A stretch of 64,000 nucleotides of DNA, taken from Sphingomonas sp. S-NIH.Pt15_0812 (GTDB lineage: Bacteria > Pseudomonadota > Alphaproteobacteria > Sphingomonadales > Sphingomonadaceae). Location: positions 166,201 through 230,200 of the forward strand of contig NZ_QLJH01000004.1 in the NCBI RefSeq assembly GCF_003951315.1, given 5' to 3'. This document shows positions 48,412-57,119 of the stretch, piece after piece. The translations under genes and the position numbers were made by a program. Position 1 is the stretch's first letter, and the number at the start of each line of letters is the position of its first letter. Under the pieces are notes generated by a model, which was not told the DNA's origin, made no database searches, and saw nothing but the letters and a program-made list of their open reading frames with translations.

Positions 48412-49575
48412 TTATGCCTTTTGGAGGACGGGCTTGATCTTCTGCCCCGGCGCCAGGAAGCCGCCCGCCGAGCGGACCACCCGTTCGGTGCCGTTCAGCC
48501 CGCTGGTGATCGCGACGCCCGCGTCGGACACCTGGCCCAGCTTCACGTCGCGGCGCTGCACCTTGTCCTGCGCGTCGACGATATAGACATAGGCCCCCCG
48601 ATCGTCGCTCTGCAGCGCCGAGTCGGGCAGCAGCGGCTGGTAGCTGACGCCGCTGACGATCTGCGCCGACGCGAAGCCGCCCGGCCGCAGCGCGGGGTCG
48701 TAACGCAGCAGCACGCGGGCGACGCCCTGGCGCGTCTGCGGATCGATCACCGGCGACACCTGCCACACCTCGCCATTGAACCGACGCGACGAGCCGACCG
48801 GCGTCACGATCGCGCGCGCGCCGGGCGACAGGCCGATCAGGTCCGCCTCGCTCAGCTGCGCGCGCATTTCCATCTGCCCGCCCTGCGCCATGCGGAACAG
48901 CACCCCCGAGCCGGCGCCGACGATCTGGCCCGGTTCCGCCTGGCGGGTCAGCACCAGCCCGTCGGCGGGCGCACGGATATCGAGCCGGCCGTTGCGCGCG
49001 CGCGACTCGGCGTAGCTGGCGCCGGCCACCTTGACCCGCGCCGCCGCGGCGTCGCGAGTCGCGGTCCGGCGTTGCAGGTCGGCCTTGGAGATGAAGCCGC
49101 GATCGACCAGCGCCTTGGCCCGGTCCAGTTCGGCCTGCGCCAGCACCAGATCGGCCTGGGCGACATTGACCTGCGCGCCGAGCGCGGCGGCGGTCTGCGT
49201 CTGCACCGAGCGGTCGACGGTGGCGAGCACCTGTCCCGCCTTCACCCAGGCCCCCGGCTCGACCAGCACGCGCGTGATCATGCCGCCCTCGCCCGCCACG
49301 CCCACCGGCATCTCGCGCCGCGCGGCCAGCGTGCCCGTCGCCTGGATCAGCCGGTCGACGGTCGAGCGGCCGGGCGCGATGACGGAGACGGTGGGCAGCT
49401 GCTCGACCGGCTTGGCCGTCGCCGCCTTGTGTCCGCGGCCGAACACCGCCCAGGCGGCGACCGCGACCAGCAGCACCACGACGATCGCGATCACCCAGCG
49501 CCGCCGCTTGCGTCCCTGGGTCACGTCCGGGCCGGCCAGCCGTTCCTGCGCGATCGTGCCGGTCTCGTAGTTCAT
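48412..49575 (-). CDS. RND efflux periplasmic adaptor (membrane fusion protein)
   Basis: 387 residues from ATG 49575. A short cytoplasmic head with KRRRWVIAIVVVLLVAVAAWAVF is followed by a lipoyl-like domain split by a helical hairpin (VEPGAWVKAGQVLATVD, then ALGAQVNVAQADLVLAQAELDRAKALVDRGFIS) and a beta-barrel (GLSPGARAIVTPVGSSRRFNGEVWQVSPVIDPQTRQGVARVLL). It links the RND pump to an outer-membrane channel. It lies 12 bases upstream of the pump gene, so the two are an operon. The SIMPL gene is divergent. Confidence 0.94.
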   Translation of the reverse strand: MNYETGTIAQERLAGPDVTQGRKRRRWVIAIVVVLLVAVAAWAVFGRGHKAATAKPVEQLPTVSVIAPGRSTVDRLIQATGTLAARREMPVGVAGEGGMITRVLVEPGAWVKAGQVLATVDRSVQTQTAAALGAQVNVAQADLVLAQAELDRAKALVDRGFISKADLQRRTATRDAAAARVKVAGASYAESRARNGRLDIRAPADGLVLTRQAEPGQIVGAGSGVLFRMAQGGQMEMRAQLSEADLIGLSPGARAIVTPVGSSRRFNGEVWQVSPVIDPQTRQGVARVLLRYDPALRPGGFASAQIVSGVSYQPLLPDSALQSDDRGAYVYIVDAQDKVQRRDVKLGQVSDAGVAITSGLNGTERVVRSAGGFLAPGQKIKPVLQKA

Positions 49576-49793
49576 TCTGTCGCCATCCCCGTCCCGCCGC
49601 GCAATGTCGCGCTGCCCGTCCCGCGCTGTATTATCCGAATATATCACCCGGCTCAAGTCCCTGTGACTGGCCGAAGTAAAGCCAGTCTGGATGCAATGGG
49701 CGCATCGACATACCGGTTTATCGCGGATCGTTCAGCCCCGGTTTGGACAAGGCAGATCAAAGACGCCTTTATTTTCCTGGGGAGATTTTTTCG

Positions 49794-50528
49794 ATGCGCC
49801 ACCTCGTTCTGCTTGCCGCCGCCGCGCTGCCGGCCGCCGCCCTGCCCGCCGCCGCGCAGGCGCAGCAGGAGATCAGCGTGCTGCCGATGGTGCCCGCCAG
49901 CGGCACGTTGCTCGACGTGACGGCGGAGGGCCGCACCACGCGCGTGCCCGACCTGGCGACGATTCGCGCCGGCGTCGTGAACCAGGGCGCGGACGCGGCC
50001 GGTGCGCTCGCCGCCAATGCGACGGCGATGACGCGGGTGCTGGCCGGCCTGAAGGCGGCGGGAATCGCCCAGCGCGACATCGCCACCGCCAATGTCCAAC
50101 TCTCGCCGCAATATCGCTATCAGGAGAATCAGCCGCCGGTCATCACCGGCTATCAGGCGACCAACAGCGTCACCATCCGCTTCCGCGACATCGCCCGCGC
50201 CGGCAAGGTGCTCGATGCGCTGGTCGCGCAGGGGGCCAACCAGATCGAGGGGCCGAACCTGTCGGTCGGCGAACCCGATGCCGCGCTGGACGAGGCACGG
50301 ACCGATGCGGTGAAGCGGGCCCGCGCGCGCGCCGACCTCTATGCCCGCGCCGCCGGCCTGCGCGTGCTGCGCATCGTCTCGATCACCGAGGCGGGGCAGG
50401 ATGCCGGCGGGCCCGGCCAGCCGCCGATGCTGATGGCGCGCGCCATGGCGATGAAGGCGGACACGCCGATCGTCGCGGGCGAGAAGGACATCACCGCGAC
50501 CCTGCAGGTCCGCTTCCTGCTCGGATGA
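49794..50528 (+). CDS. SIMPL domain (DUF541) exported protein
   Basis: 244 residues from ATG 49794, with GGGGAGA upstream. Signal peptide MRHLVLLAAAALPAAALPAAAQA, then the SIMPL fold: LLDVTAEGRTTRVPDLATIRAGVVNQGADAAGALAANATAMTRVLAGLKAAGIAQRDIATANVQLSPQY, typical of the family, and a C-terminal KADTPIVAGEKDITATLQVRFLL. Members are periplasmic or outer-membrane proteins of uncertain role, some linked to oxidative stress. Two hairpins follow the stop. Confidence 0.93.
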   Translation: MRHLVLLAAAALPAAALPAAAQAQQEISVLPMVPASGTLLDVTAEGRTTRVPDLATIRAGVVNQGADAAGALAANATAMTRVLAGLKAAGIAQRDIATANVQLSPQYRYQENQPPVITGYQATNSVTIRFRDIARAGKVLDALVAQGANQIEGPNLSVGEPDAALDEARTDAVKRARARADLYARAAGLRVLRIVSITEAGQDAGGPGQPPMLMARAMAMKADTPIVAGEKDITATLQVRFLLG

Positions 50529-50537
50529 CCCTTGCGC

Positions 50538-50571
50538 GGCGGGCCCGTCCGAAAAAACGGACAGGCCCGCC
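50538..50571 (+). terminator. Strong hairpin after the SIMPL gene
   Basis: GGCGGGCC-C-GTCCG (50538-50551) pairs with CGGAC-A-GGCCCGCC (50558-50571), with one mismatch, around AAAAAA. It begins nine bases after the SIMPL stop. No T-run follows. Confidence 0.6.
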
Positions 50572-50598
50572 ATCGGCCGCACTGTTTACGATCTATAA

Positions 50599-50635
50599 GA
50601 AAAGGGCCGCCCGGTGATCCCGGACGGCCCTTTTT
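50599..50635. terminator. Bidirectional intrinsic terminator
   Basis: AAAAGGGCCG and CGGCCCTTTT pair around a 15-base loop. T-runs lie on the 3' side in both directions: TTTTT at 50631-50635 on the plus strand, TTTTCTTA on the minus. It serves the convergent SIMPL and GlsB genes. Confidence 0.85.
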
Positions 50636-50656
50636 CAACCCAAGCGTTTCGGGCGA

Positions 50657-50914
50657 TCAGCGCACGCTGCCGCGACGCACCAGATTGACGATCGCCAGCA
50701 GGATGACCGCACCCAGCAGCGACACCAGGAACGACGTGATGGTCAGCGGGGCATTGTTGATCGAACCGCCCGAGATGACCAGGCCGCCGATGAAGGCGCC
50801 GACGATCCCGACGACGATGTTCAGGAAGATGCCCTGCTGCGCATCGGTGCGCATGATGATGCTCGCCAGCCAGCCGATGACGCCGCCGATAACCAGCCAC
50901 AGAATGATGCCCAT
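50657..50914 (-). CDS. GlsB/YeaQ/YmgE family stress-response membrane protein
   Basis: 85 residues with three hydrophobic helices and the typical GxxIGWLAxxIMRTDAQQGIFLNIVVGIVGAFIGG pattern. MGIILWLVIGGVIGWLASIIM is the usual start. Function in these small transglycosylase-associated-like proteins is unknown; some are envelope-stress responsive. GGAGGG precedes the ATG at 50914. Convergent with the SIMPL gene. Confidence 0.94.
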   Translation of the reverse strand: MGIILWLVIGGVIGWLASIIMRTDAQQGIFLNIVVGIVGAFIGGLVISGGSINNAPLTITSFLVSLLGAVILLAIVNLVRRGSVR

Positions 50915-51000
50915 TTTAATTCCCTCCGTTACAAGCCCTTGCGACGGGGCGCTGACGGAAAGACTCCCAAGAGGCTATTCTTGTTCCGGCTCCGGTCCGA

Positions 51001-51303
51001 TCAATATTTCTGCTGCTGGCGCTCATAGAGGGAACGATAATGCTGGATGCGGGTCACCCGCAGCCCCGGCATGCCCGAACGGTCGATCGCCCGCTGCCAG
51101 CCGGCGAACTCCTCGACCGTCAGGCCGTATCGCTCGCACACCTCGTCGACCGTCAACAGGCCGCCATTCACCGCGGCGACCACTTCGGCCTTGCGGCGCA
51201 CCACCCAGCGCGTGGTCGAGGGCGGCGGCAGGCTATCGACCGTCAGCGGCTCTCCAAGCGGGCCAATGACCTTGGCGGGGCGGATTTTTTCGTTCTGGAT
51301 CAT
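51001..51303 (-). CDS. sciP: SciP (DUF1153), inhibitor of CtrA
   Basis: 100 residues. The core KVIGPLGEPLTVDSLPPPSTTRWVVRRKAEVVAAVNGGLLTVDEVCERYGLTVEEFAGWQRAIDRSG is the DUF1153 helix-turn-helix found across alphaproteobacteria. In Caulobacter SciP binds CtrA (and DNA) and blocks CtrA-dependent transcription. ATAATTT and TTAAAA-like AT-rich bases precede the ATG. With DivK it gives two CtrA-network genes in the window. Confidence 0.93.
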   Translation of the reverse strand: MIQNEKIRPAKVIGPLGEPLTVDSLPPPSTTRWVVRRKAEVVAAVNGGLLTVDEVCERYGLTVEEFAGWQRAIDRSGMPGLRVTRIQHYRSLYERQQQKY

Positions 51304-51406
51304 AATTTTACCTCAACCGGGGAAGCCCGGCCCCCTTTCTGAACGCGTGTCACGCTATACTGGCGGGACTTGAAGATCGGCTGAAACGCCGCGGTAAACG
51401 GCATCT

Positions 51407-51619
51407 TCACTCCTCCTTCCACAGGGTGATCGCCTCGGCGACGGCACGGTTGAACGTGCCATCGACCGGTGCGAACGGACCGGCATCGAGCCGCGCCTGG
51501 ACCTCGGCCGTCTCGCTTTCCATCTGCCGCGCGGCCACGCCCACCATCAGCACGGCCCAATCGCCGCGCCAGGTGACCAGGTCCGCCGACCGATCGAAAC
51601 GGGGAAAACTAAGGTCCAA
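51407..51619 (-). CDS. Hypothetical protein, 70 residues
   Basis: Start taken at TTG 51619, which has GAGGCG six bases upstream; ATG 51667 is the alternative and adds 16 residues. DLSFPRFDRSADLVTWRGDWAVLMVGVAARQMESETAEVQARLDAGPFAPVDGTFNRAVAEAITLW reads like a small amphipathic soluble protein. No recognised family. It lies between sciP and the divergent mnmA. Confidence 0.55.
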   Translation of the reverse strand: MDLSFPRFDRSADLVTWRGDWAVLMVGVAARQMESETAEVQARLDAGPFAPVDGTFNRAVAEAITLWKEE

Positions 51620-51800
51620 GAATCGCCTCTGTCGCCAATCGTTCGACCGGCTTAGCCCCGAGGGCATGAAAACCCGGTAAAGCTGTCGGAAAGAGTTCGT
51701 GAACCTGTCTTAACCCCGGAACGGTTCGACCCGTTAACCAATGGCTTGGCCTGTGGTCGCGGGCATGGCCGGACGGATCGCGAGCGACTATAGGCGGGAA

Positions 51801-52925
51801 ATGACCGACGTGGATTTTCAGCTGGGACCGGACATTGCGCGCCGGCGGATCGTCGTCGCCATGTCGGGCGGCGTCGATTCCTCGGTGGTGGCGGCCCTGG
51901 CCAAGGCGAGCGGCGCGGAAACGATCGGCGTTACGCTCCAGCTCTACGACCATGGCGAGGCGACCAAGCGCGCCGGCGCCTGCTGCGCCGGCCGCGACAT
52001 CCGCGACGCGCGCGCGGTCTGCGACCGGCTGGGCATCCCGCATTACGTGCTAGACCATGAGGATGCGTTCCGCGCGAACGTGGTCGACCGCTTCGCCGAC
52101 GAATATCTGGCGGGGCGGACGCCGATCCCGTGCGTCCAGTGCAATATGGGGCCGAAATTCACCGACCTGCTGGCGATGGCCCGCGACCTGGGCGCGGATT
52201 GCCTGGCGACCGGCCATTATGTGCAGCGGGTCGCGGGGCCGGCGGGCGCGGAGATGCATCGTGGGGCCGATCCGGCGCGCGACCAGAGCTATTTCCTGTT
52301 CGCCACCACGCAGGACCAGCTCGATTACTGCCGCTTCCCGCTCGGCGCGCTGCCCAAGGCGCGGGTGCGCGAAATCGCCGCCGAACTGGGGCTGGGCGTC
52401 GCCACCAAGCCCGACAGCCAGGACATCTGCTTCGTCCCCGATGGCGACTATGCCGGGCTGGTGCGCAAGTTGCGCCCCGAGGCGGAGACGGCGGGCGAGA
52501 TCGTCGACCTGGCCGGCCGGGTGCTGGGCCGGCATCGCGGGCTGATCCACTTCACGGTCGGGCAGCGGCGCGGGCTGGAGATCGGCGGCGCGCCGGAGCC
52601 GCTCTATGTCGTCCGGCTGGACCCGGAGAGCCGCCGCGTCGTGGTCGGCCCGCGCCGGGCGCTGGCGGTGTCGACGGCGCGGCTGGAGGGGGTCAACTGG
52701 ATCGGCGGCGATCATCAGGGGCCGCTGACCGCCAAGGTGCGATCGATGGCCAAACCGGTGCCAGCGCGGTTCGACGGCGCGCGGCTGATGTTCGATTCGC
52801 CCGAATATGGCGTCGCGCCGGGCCAGGCCGCCGTCCTCTATGCCGGCGAGCGGGTGCTGGGCGGCGGCTGGATCGCCGCGACCGAGGCGGCGGATCAGGC
52901 GCTGGAGGATATGGCGGCGGCCTGA
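51801..52925 (+). CDS. mnmA: tRNA 2-thiouridine(34) synthase MnmA
   Basis: 374 residues from ATG 51801 (GGCGGGAA upstream; ATG 51741 adds a non-conserved tail). PP-loop SGGVDSS (22-28) activates U34 with ATP. Catalytic Cys in [11 protein letters not shown] (C114) and in [11 protein letters not shown] (C210) carry the sulfur, with TGHYVQR and RDQSYFLF as further MnmA motifs. It thiolates the wobble uridine of Lys, Glu and Gln tRNAs. [22 protein letters not shown] insertion is usual in alphaproteobacteria. A short dyad AACGG-N6-CCGTT lies about 80 bases upstream. Confidence 0.97.
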   Translation: MTDVDFQLGPDIARRRIVVAMSGGVDSSVVAALAKASGAETIGVTLQLYDHGEATKRAGACCAGRDIRDARAVCDRLGIPHYVLDHEDAFRANVVDRFADEYLAGRTPIPCVQCNMGPKFTDLLAMARDLGADCLATGHYVQRVAGPAGAEMHRGADPARDQSYFLFATTQDQLDYCRFPLGALPKARVREIAAELGLGVATKPDSQDICFVPDGDYAGLVRKLRPEAETAGEIVDLAGRVLGRHRGLIHFTVGQRRGLEIGGAPEPLYVVRLDPESRRVVVGPRRALAVSTARLEGVNWIGGDHQGPLTAKVRSMAKPVPARFDGARLMFDSPEYGVAPGQAAVLYAGERVLGGGWIAATEAADQALEDMAAA

Positions 52926-52946
52926 TCCCGCCGCGGCCGCCGGGGC

Positions 52947-53645
52947 TTACACCTTGGCGGCGTAGATCATCCGGCCCTGGCCCAGGCGCGCGAACACCTG
53001 GTCGAGGTCGTTCTCGCCGACCGCGAAACAGCCCTGGCTGCGGCCGAGCATCCCATGGGTGCGCAGCATGTCCTCATTGGCATACCAGGCCGAATGGATG
53101 ACGATCGCCCGGTCGAGCGCATTGTTGTTGGTCGGGTCCAGCCCGATCAGCCGCTGCGAGCGGCCATGCCGGCCGACATAATAATCGTCGGTCAGGAAGG
53201 CGCCCTCGGACGAGGCGTTCGAGCCGAAATCGTTGGAGAAGCGCTTGAGATAGCCGGTATGCGCCGGGTCCGATCCGCTCCCATGCGCGACGCGCAGCGA
53301 CTGGCTGCGCCCGCTCGCCAGATCGACGAAGTGGAAGCGCGGCTGGTTCGATCCGGCGGTGAAATCGACGATCGCCATGCGGTCGCGATTGGGAATGCGG
53401 CTGCCATGGCGTTGCAGCGCGGCATAGGCCTGGCGGAACAGCTCGGGTCGCACGACCCGGGCGGAGAAGGCCGGCTCGGTCAGGGTCGTCGCCGGCGCAT
53501 CGGGTGCGCTGAGCGGCTTCAGATCGCGCTGGGTCAGGCGGCGTGGCGTGGACATGGCCGCGCTGGGCACCGCCATGGTGGCCGCCAGTACCAGAGTGTT
53601 CTTAATCAGCGCGCGCCGTCCGCGCGCGACCTCTTGATCGTGCAT
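52947..53645 (-). CDS. Murein L,D-transpeptidase catalytic domain family protein (YkuD_2)
   Basis: 232 residues. The N-terminus has RGRRALIKNTLVLAATMAVPSAAMS, an export signal with an arginine pair. The catalytic part has VIHSAWYANEDMLRTHGMLGRSQGCFAVGEND, with H184 and nucleophile C206, the pattern of the YkuD_2 group, related to classical L,D-transpeptidases. It would form or edit 3-3 peptidoglycan crosslinks or attach lipoproteins. It is transcribed away from a second transpeptidase 205 bases away. Confidence 0.9.
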   Translation of the reverse strand: MHDQEVARGRRALIKNTLVLAATMAVPSAAMSTPRRLTQRDLKPLSAPDAPATTLTEPAFSARVVRPELFRQAYAALQRHGSRIPNRDRMAIVDFTAGSNQPRFHFVDLASGRSQSLRVAHGSGSDPAHTGYLKRFSNDFGSNASSEGAFLTDDYYVGRHGRSQRLIGLDPTNNNALDRAIVIHSAWYANEDMLRTHGMLGRSQGCFAVGENDLDQVFARLGQGRMIYAAKV

Positions 53646-53850
53646 CGACTTCCCGGATCGTTGTGAACCCCGCGCTGCATCCTATAGCATCGAAAACCTT
53701 GCATTTCTGTAGCCCCGGCCGCCGCTCGTTCCCGTTTTCCCGTCGCTCCGCCGCATCCCTCCCACCATTCGCCGCGAGTCGCGCATGGCACCGTTCGTCG
53801 CATCGCGCGTTAACGAATCCAGAAAGGGGATAGACAAGGGGACGAACGCA

Positions 53851-54468
53851 ATGAAGAAGATGTCGATTACTCTGCTCGCCATGACGAGCGCGCTGCTGAT
53901 CGCGCAACCGGCTTTCGCCCGATCCGAAGCGGCGATGATCGATGCGGCCGCCGCCGAACTGGCCCCCAATGATTATGTCTGGACCGACACCGCGCCGCCG
54001 GCCGCCCCGGGCCAGCCGAGCCCCGTCGCGATGGCGCAGGCCGTGACCCTGGTGGTCAGCCTGCCCCTGCAACGGGCCTATCTCTATCGTGGCGACGTGC
54101 TCGTCGCCGCCTCCACCGTGTCGACCGGCCGCGACGGCAACGACACGCCGACCGGCATCTATCCGATCCTGCAGAAGAACAAGGACCACCGTTCCAACAT
54201 CTATGACGGCGCGCCGATGCCCTATATGCAGCGCCTGACCTGGGACGGTATCGCCCTCCATGCCGGCAACAATCCCGGCTTTCCCGATTCGCACGGCTGC
54301 GTCCGCCTGCCGGCCGGGTTCGCGAAGAAGCTGTTCGGGGTGACGACGCTGGGCACCACCGTGGTCGTCACCGACGAAGCGGTCGTCGGCGACCGGCTCG
54401 ACCGCAGCCTGCTCCAGACCGATTCGGCCCGCGCCAACGCCGCGCAGATCGCCGCGCTGGACCGTTGA
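53851..54468 (+). CDS. L,D-transpeptidase, YkuD family
   Basis: 205 residues from ATG 53851, which follows AGGGGACG. Signal peptide MKKMSITLLAMTSALLIAQPAFA, then the YkuD domain: LVVSLPLQRAYLYRGDVLVAASTVSTGRDGNDTPTGIYPILQKN and GIALHAGNNPGFPDSHGCVRLP with H137 and nucleophile C150. It should act on peptidoglycan stem peptides in the periplasm. The divergent neighbour is a YkuD_2 transpeptidase. The 205-base region between them holds both promoters; no clear motif was found. Confidence 0.93.
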   Translation: MKKMSITLLAMTSALLIAQPAFARSEAAMIDAAAAELAPNDYVWTDTAPPAAPGQPSPVAMAQAVTLVVSLPLQRAYLYRGDVLVAASTVSTGRDGNDTPTGIYPILQKNKDHRSNIYDGAPMPYMQRLTWDGIALHAGNNPGFPDSHGCVRLPAGFAKKLFGVTTLGTTVVVTDEAVVGDRLDRSLLQTDSARANAAQIAALDR

Positions 54469-54478
54469 GCCGCTGAGT

Positions 54479-55090
54479 CTAGGCGGGAAGCCCCAGTGCG
54501 CGCAGCCGGGCGACGCAATCCTCGGCTCCGACGAACAGGATCGATCGCAGCCCCAGCGCCTCCGCGCCCGCGACATTGGCGGCATTGTCGTCGATGAATA
54601 CCGCCTCTTCGGGCCGGAGGCCGAACCGGTCGAGCGCCAGCCGGTAGAGCGCCGGATCGGGCTTCACCATCTTCTCCTCGCCCGACACCACGATGTCGCG
54701 GAACCGGTCGAACAGCGCCGCCTCCTGCGCGCGGAAGGGTGGGAAGAATTCGTGGCTGAAATTGGTGATCGCGAACAGCGGCACGCCGGCGGCGTCGAGT
54801 CGCTCGACCAGCGCGTGCATATGCTCGACCGGCCCCGGAATGCTCTCCCCGAATCGCGGCCCCCAGGCGGCGATCAGCGTTTCATGCTGCGGAAAACGTG
54901 CGCTCAGCTCCGCCGAGGTGGCAGCGAAATCGCGCCCCTCGTCGTGCTGGTAATGCCAGTCGTGAGTCACGACCTCGCGCAGGAACGCATCGAGCGCCTC
55001 ACCCTCGGGGATGAGGCGCTCGTAGAGGAACCTGGGGTCCCAATGGTACAGGACGCGACCGATATCGAAGATAACGGCCTTGGGCGTCAT
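54479..55090 (-). CDS. HAD-IA family hydrolase
   Basis: 203 residues from ATG 55090. Motif I AVIFDIGRVLYHWD (nucleophile Asp), motif II FAITNFS, motif III Lys in VKPDPALYRLAL and motif IV EAVFIDDNAANVAGAEALGL are complete. The VVxGxLYHWDPRFLY start and the ITNFSHEFFP segment point to the YihX/2-haloacid dehalogenase-like subgroup, acting on sugar phosphates or halo-acids. It is downstream of rpmJ by two bases on the same strand. Confidence 0.92.
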   Translation of the reverse strand: MTPKAVIFDIGRVLYHWDPRFLYERLIPEGEALDAFLREVVTHDWHYQHDEGRDFAATSAELSARFPQHETLIAAWGPRFGESIPGPVEHMHALVERLDAAGVPLFAITNFSHEFFPPFRAQEAALFDRFRDIVVSGEEKMVKPDPALYRLALDRFGLRPEEAVFIDDNAANVAGAEALGLRSILFVGAEDCVARLRALGLPA

Positions 55091-55092
55091 GT

Positions 55093-55218
55093 TCAGCCCT
55101 GGCGGGCCTTGAACCGGCGGTTGGTCTTGTTGATGACATAGGTGCGACCGCGACGGCGGATCACGCGGTTGTCGCGATGACGGTCCTTCAGCGACTTCAG
55201 GCTGTTGCGAATTTTCAT
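55093..55218 (-). CDS. rpmJ: 50S ribosomal protein L36
   Basis: 41 residues from ATG 55218 ([22 protein letters not shown], ending FKARQG). The Cys/His zinc ligands are absent, and [29 protein letters not shown] is the C-minus form with YVINK typical of alphaproteobacteria. A longer frame to 55284 adds an unrelated tail. The HAD gene follows directly. Confidence 0.96.
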   Translation of the reverse strand: MKIRNSLKSLKDRHRDNRVIRRRGRTYVINKTNRRFKARQG

Positions 55219-55344
55219 GGCGCACTTCTGTTGGGATGGTGTCGGAAAGTCCCGCCGCCTAGGGAAGGATGGGGCTTGAGTCAAGCAACGCAGGCCGGCA
55301 TCGGTGCGTTACGCTATCGCAACCGTTCCAAGAGGCCACTGCCC

Positions 55345-55965
55345 ATGCTCCTCCGCCGCCTGTCCTTCCTCCCGGCCCTGCTGCCGATCGCGGCGCTGTC
55401 CGCCTGCGCCACCACCACGTCGCTGCCGCCGACCGAGGTGCTGCGCTATCACCTGGGCGAGCCGATCGACCGGGGCACCATCTCCGTCCAGCCGCTGGGC
55501 GTGGAGAATGCCCCCGCCAGCCTGGAGTTCAAGACCTATGCCGCCGCCGTCGAGACGCAGCTGCTGCGCAACGGCTATGCGCTCGCCAAGCCGGGCGCCA
55601 AGCCGCAGCTGATCGCCACGGTCGGCTTCACCCGCGCCGATGTCGAGGGGCCGGCGCGCCGCTCGCCCGTCTCGATCGGGCTGGGCGGCGGATCGTTCGG
55701 CGGCGGGCGCGGCGGTGGCGTGGGCTTGGGCGGCGGGGTGAACTTCCCGATCGGTGGCGGCGGTCCGCGCACGATGATCGCCACCGAACTGGCGGTCACG
55801 ATCAAGCGCAGCGTCGATCAGAGCCCGGTCTGGGAGGGCCGCGCCCATTCGGTCAGCGATCCGCGCAAGGCCGCGAGCGATGTCGGCGCCGAGGCGAACA
55901 CGCTCGCCGCCGCGCTGTTCACGGGCTTTCCGGGCGAGTCCGGCCGGACTATCCAGGTCAAATGA
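55345..55965 (+). CDS. DUF4136 family lipoprotein
   Basis: 206 residues from ATG 55345. The signal ends in a lipobox LSAC (C19). Mature features are the LPPTEVLRYHLGEPIDRGTISVQPLG start, AAAVETQLLRNGYALAKPGAKPQLIATVGFTR, a Gly-rich central loop and a final VWEGRAHSVSDPRKAASDVGAEANTLAAALF. These fit DUF4136, probably an outer-membrane lipoprotein. Its stop overlaps the next start by four bases (ATGA). Confidence 0.9.
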   Translation: MLLRRLSFLPALLPIAALSACATTTSLPPTEVLRYHLGEPIDRGTISVQPLGVENAPASLEFKTYAAAVETQLLRNGYALAKPGAKPQLIATVGFTRADVEGPARRSPVSIGLGGGSFGGGRGGGVGLGGGVNFPIGGGGPRTMIATELAVTIKRSVDQSPVWEGRAHSVSDPRKAASDVGAEANTLAAALFTGFPGESGRTIQVK

Positions 55966-57080
55966 GCATCATCGTCAACGCCGCCTTCGATGGCGGCAAC
56001 ATCCGCGTGGTCGCCATCGAGGGCGACCGGGTCGACCTGGAGATCGTCCAGGACAAGGACTCGGACTTCTACCAGTGGTTCTCCTTCCGCGTGGCCGGGG
56101 CGGCCGGGCGGACGCTGACCTTCCGCATCCTCAACGCGGGCGGTTCGGCCTATCCGTTCGGCTGGCCGGGCTACAAGGTCCGCGCCTCGACCGACCGGCT
56201 GGCGTGGCGGCAGGCCGAGACGCGCTATGCCGACGGCGTGCTGGAATGGCAGTGGACCGGCGACGCGCCGCTCGCCTGGTTCGCCTATTTCGCGCCCTAT
56301 ACGATGGAGATGCACGAGGCGCTGGTGGCGCGTATCGCCCAGGCGCCCGGCATCGAGCATCGCGAACTCGGCCAGAGCCTGGACGGACAGGCGATCGACT
56401 ATTTCCGGATCGGCACCGGCCCCAAGCAGGTCTGGCTCTATGGCCGCCAGCATCCGGGCGAATCGATGACCGAATGGTGGATGGAAGGCGCGCTGGAGCG
56501 GCTGACCGACGCGGCCGATCCCGTCACCGCCGACCTGCTGGCCCGCGCGACCGTCCATGTCGTGCCCAACATGAATCCGGACGGCACGCGGCGCGGCCAT
56601 CTGCGCACCAATGCGGTCGGCGTGAACCTCAACCGCGAGTGGCACGCCCCCACGCCGGAGCGAAGCCCGGAGGTGTTGTGCGTCCGCAACCGGATGGACG
56701 AGACCGGCGTCGATGTGGCGATCGACGTGCACGGCGACGAGGCGATCCCCGCCAACTTCCTCGCCGGCTATGAGGGGATACCGAGCTGGACCGAGGAGCA
56801 TGGCGCCAAATTCTACGAGTTCGGCCGCCGTCTCGCCGTGCATACGCCAGAGTTCCAGACCGAGCAGGGCTATGAGAAATCCTCGGCCGGCAACGCCAAT
56901 CTCTCCATGTCGACCAACCAGCTGGCGGAGCGGTTCGGCGCGGTGTCGATGACGCTGGAGATGCCGTTCAAGGATCACGACCCCAATGCCGATCCGGAGT
57001 TCGGCTGGAGCCCCGACCGCTCCAAGCGCCTCGCCCATGCGATGCTGGAGACGCTGCACGACATGCTCGACCAGTTCTGA
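55962..57080 (+). CDS. M14-family zinc carboxypeptidase with N-terminal beta domain
   Basis: 372 residues. The first ~120 residues form a beta-sandwich (DLEIVQDKDSDFYQWFSFRVAGAAGRTLTF), the cytosolic-carboxypeptidase N-domain. The catalytic domain has zinc ligands H164 and E167 (RQHPGESMTEWW), H257 (DVHGDE) and substrate residues in NLNREW. The catalytic Glu is in SMTLEMPFKDH (E333). No signal peptide, so cytoplasmic. Related bacterial M14 enzymes resemble eukaryotic deglutamylating carboxypeptidases. Start overlaps the DUF4136 gene by four bases. Confidence 0.95.
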   Translation: MSIIVNAAFDGGNIRVVAIEGDRVDLEIVQDKDSDFYQWFSFRVAGAAGRTLTFRILNAGGSAYPFGWPGYKVRASTDRLAWRQAETRYADGVLEWQWTGDAPLAWFAYFAPYTMEMHEALVARIAQAPGIEHRELGQSLDGQAIDYFRIGTGPKQVWLYGRQHPGESMTEWWMEGALERLTDAADPVTADLLARATVHVVPNMNPDGTRRGHLRTNAVGVNLNREWHAPTPERSPEVLCVRNRMDETGVDVAIDVHGDEAIPANFLAGYEGIPSWTEEHGAKFYEFGRRLAVHTPEFQTEQGYEKSSAGNANLSMSTNQLAERFGAVSMTLEMPFKDHDPNADPEFGWSPDRSKRLAHAMLETLHDMLDQF

Positions 57081-57085
57081 CGTTT

Positions 57086-57115
57086 GACGAGGGGTGCCGG
57101 GACGCACCCCTCGTC
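57086..57115. terminator. Perfect 12-bp hairpin between convergent genes
   Basis: GACGAGGGGTGC (57086-57097) and GCACCCCTCGTC (57104-57115) pair without mismatch around a six-base loop, directly between the M14 peptidase stop and the dienelactone hydrolase stop. No T-run on either side. Confidence 0.65.
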
Positions 57116-57119
57116 ACCC

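Noticed and set aside
45196..49920. 1574-codon open frame on the plus strand
   Set aside because: It is antisense to the RND pump and its adaptor, whose products show clear family motifs. Its predicted product is rich in Arg, His, Asp and Gln, the usual reverse-strand shadow in GC-rich DNA.
51700..51740. TTAACC words before mnmA as CtrA sites
   Set aside because: The two TTAA words are too far apart for TTAA-N7-TTAA; only a short AACGG/CCGTT dyad remains.
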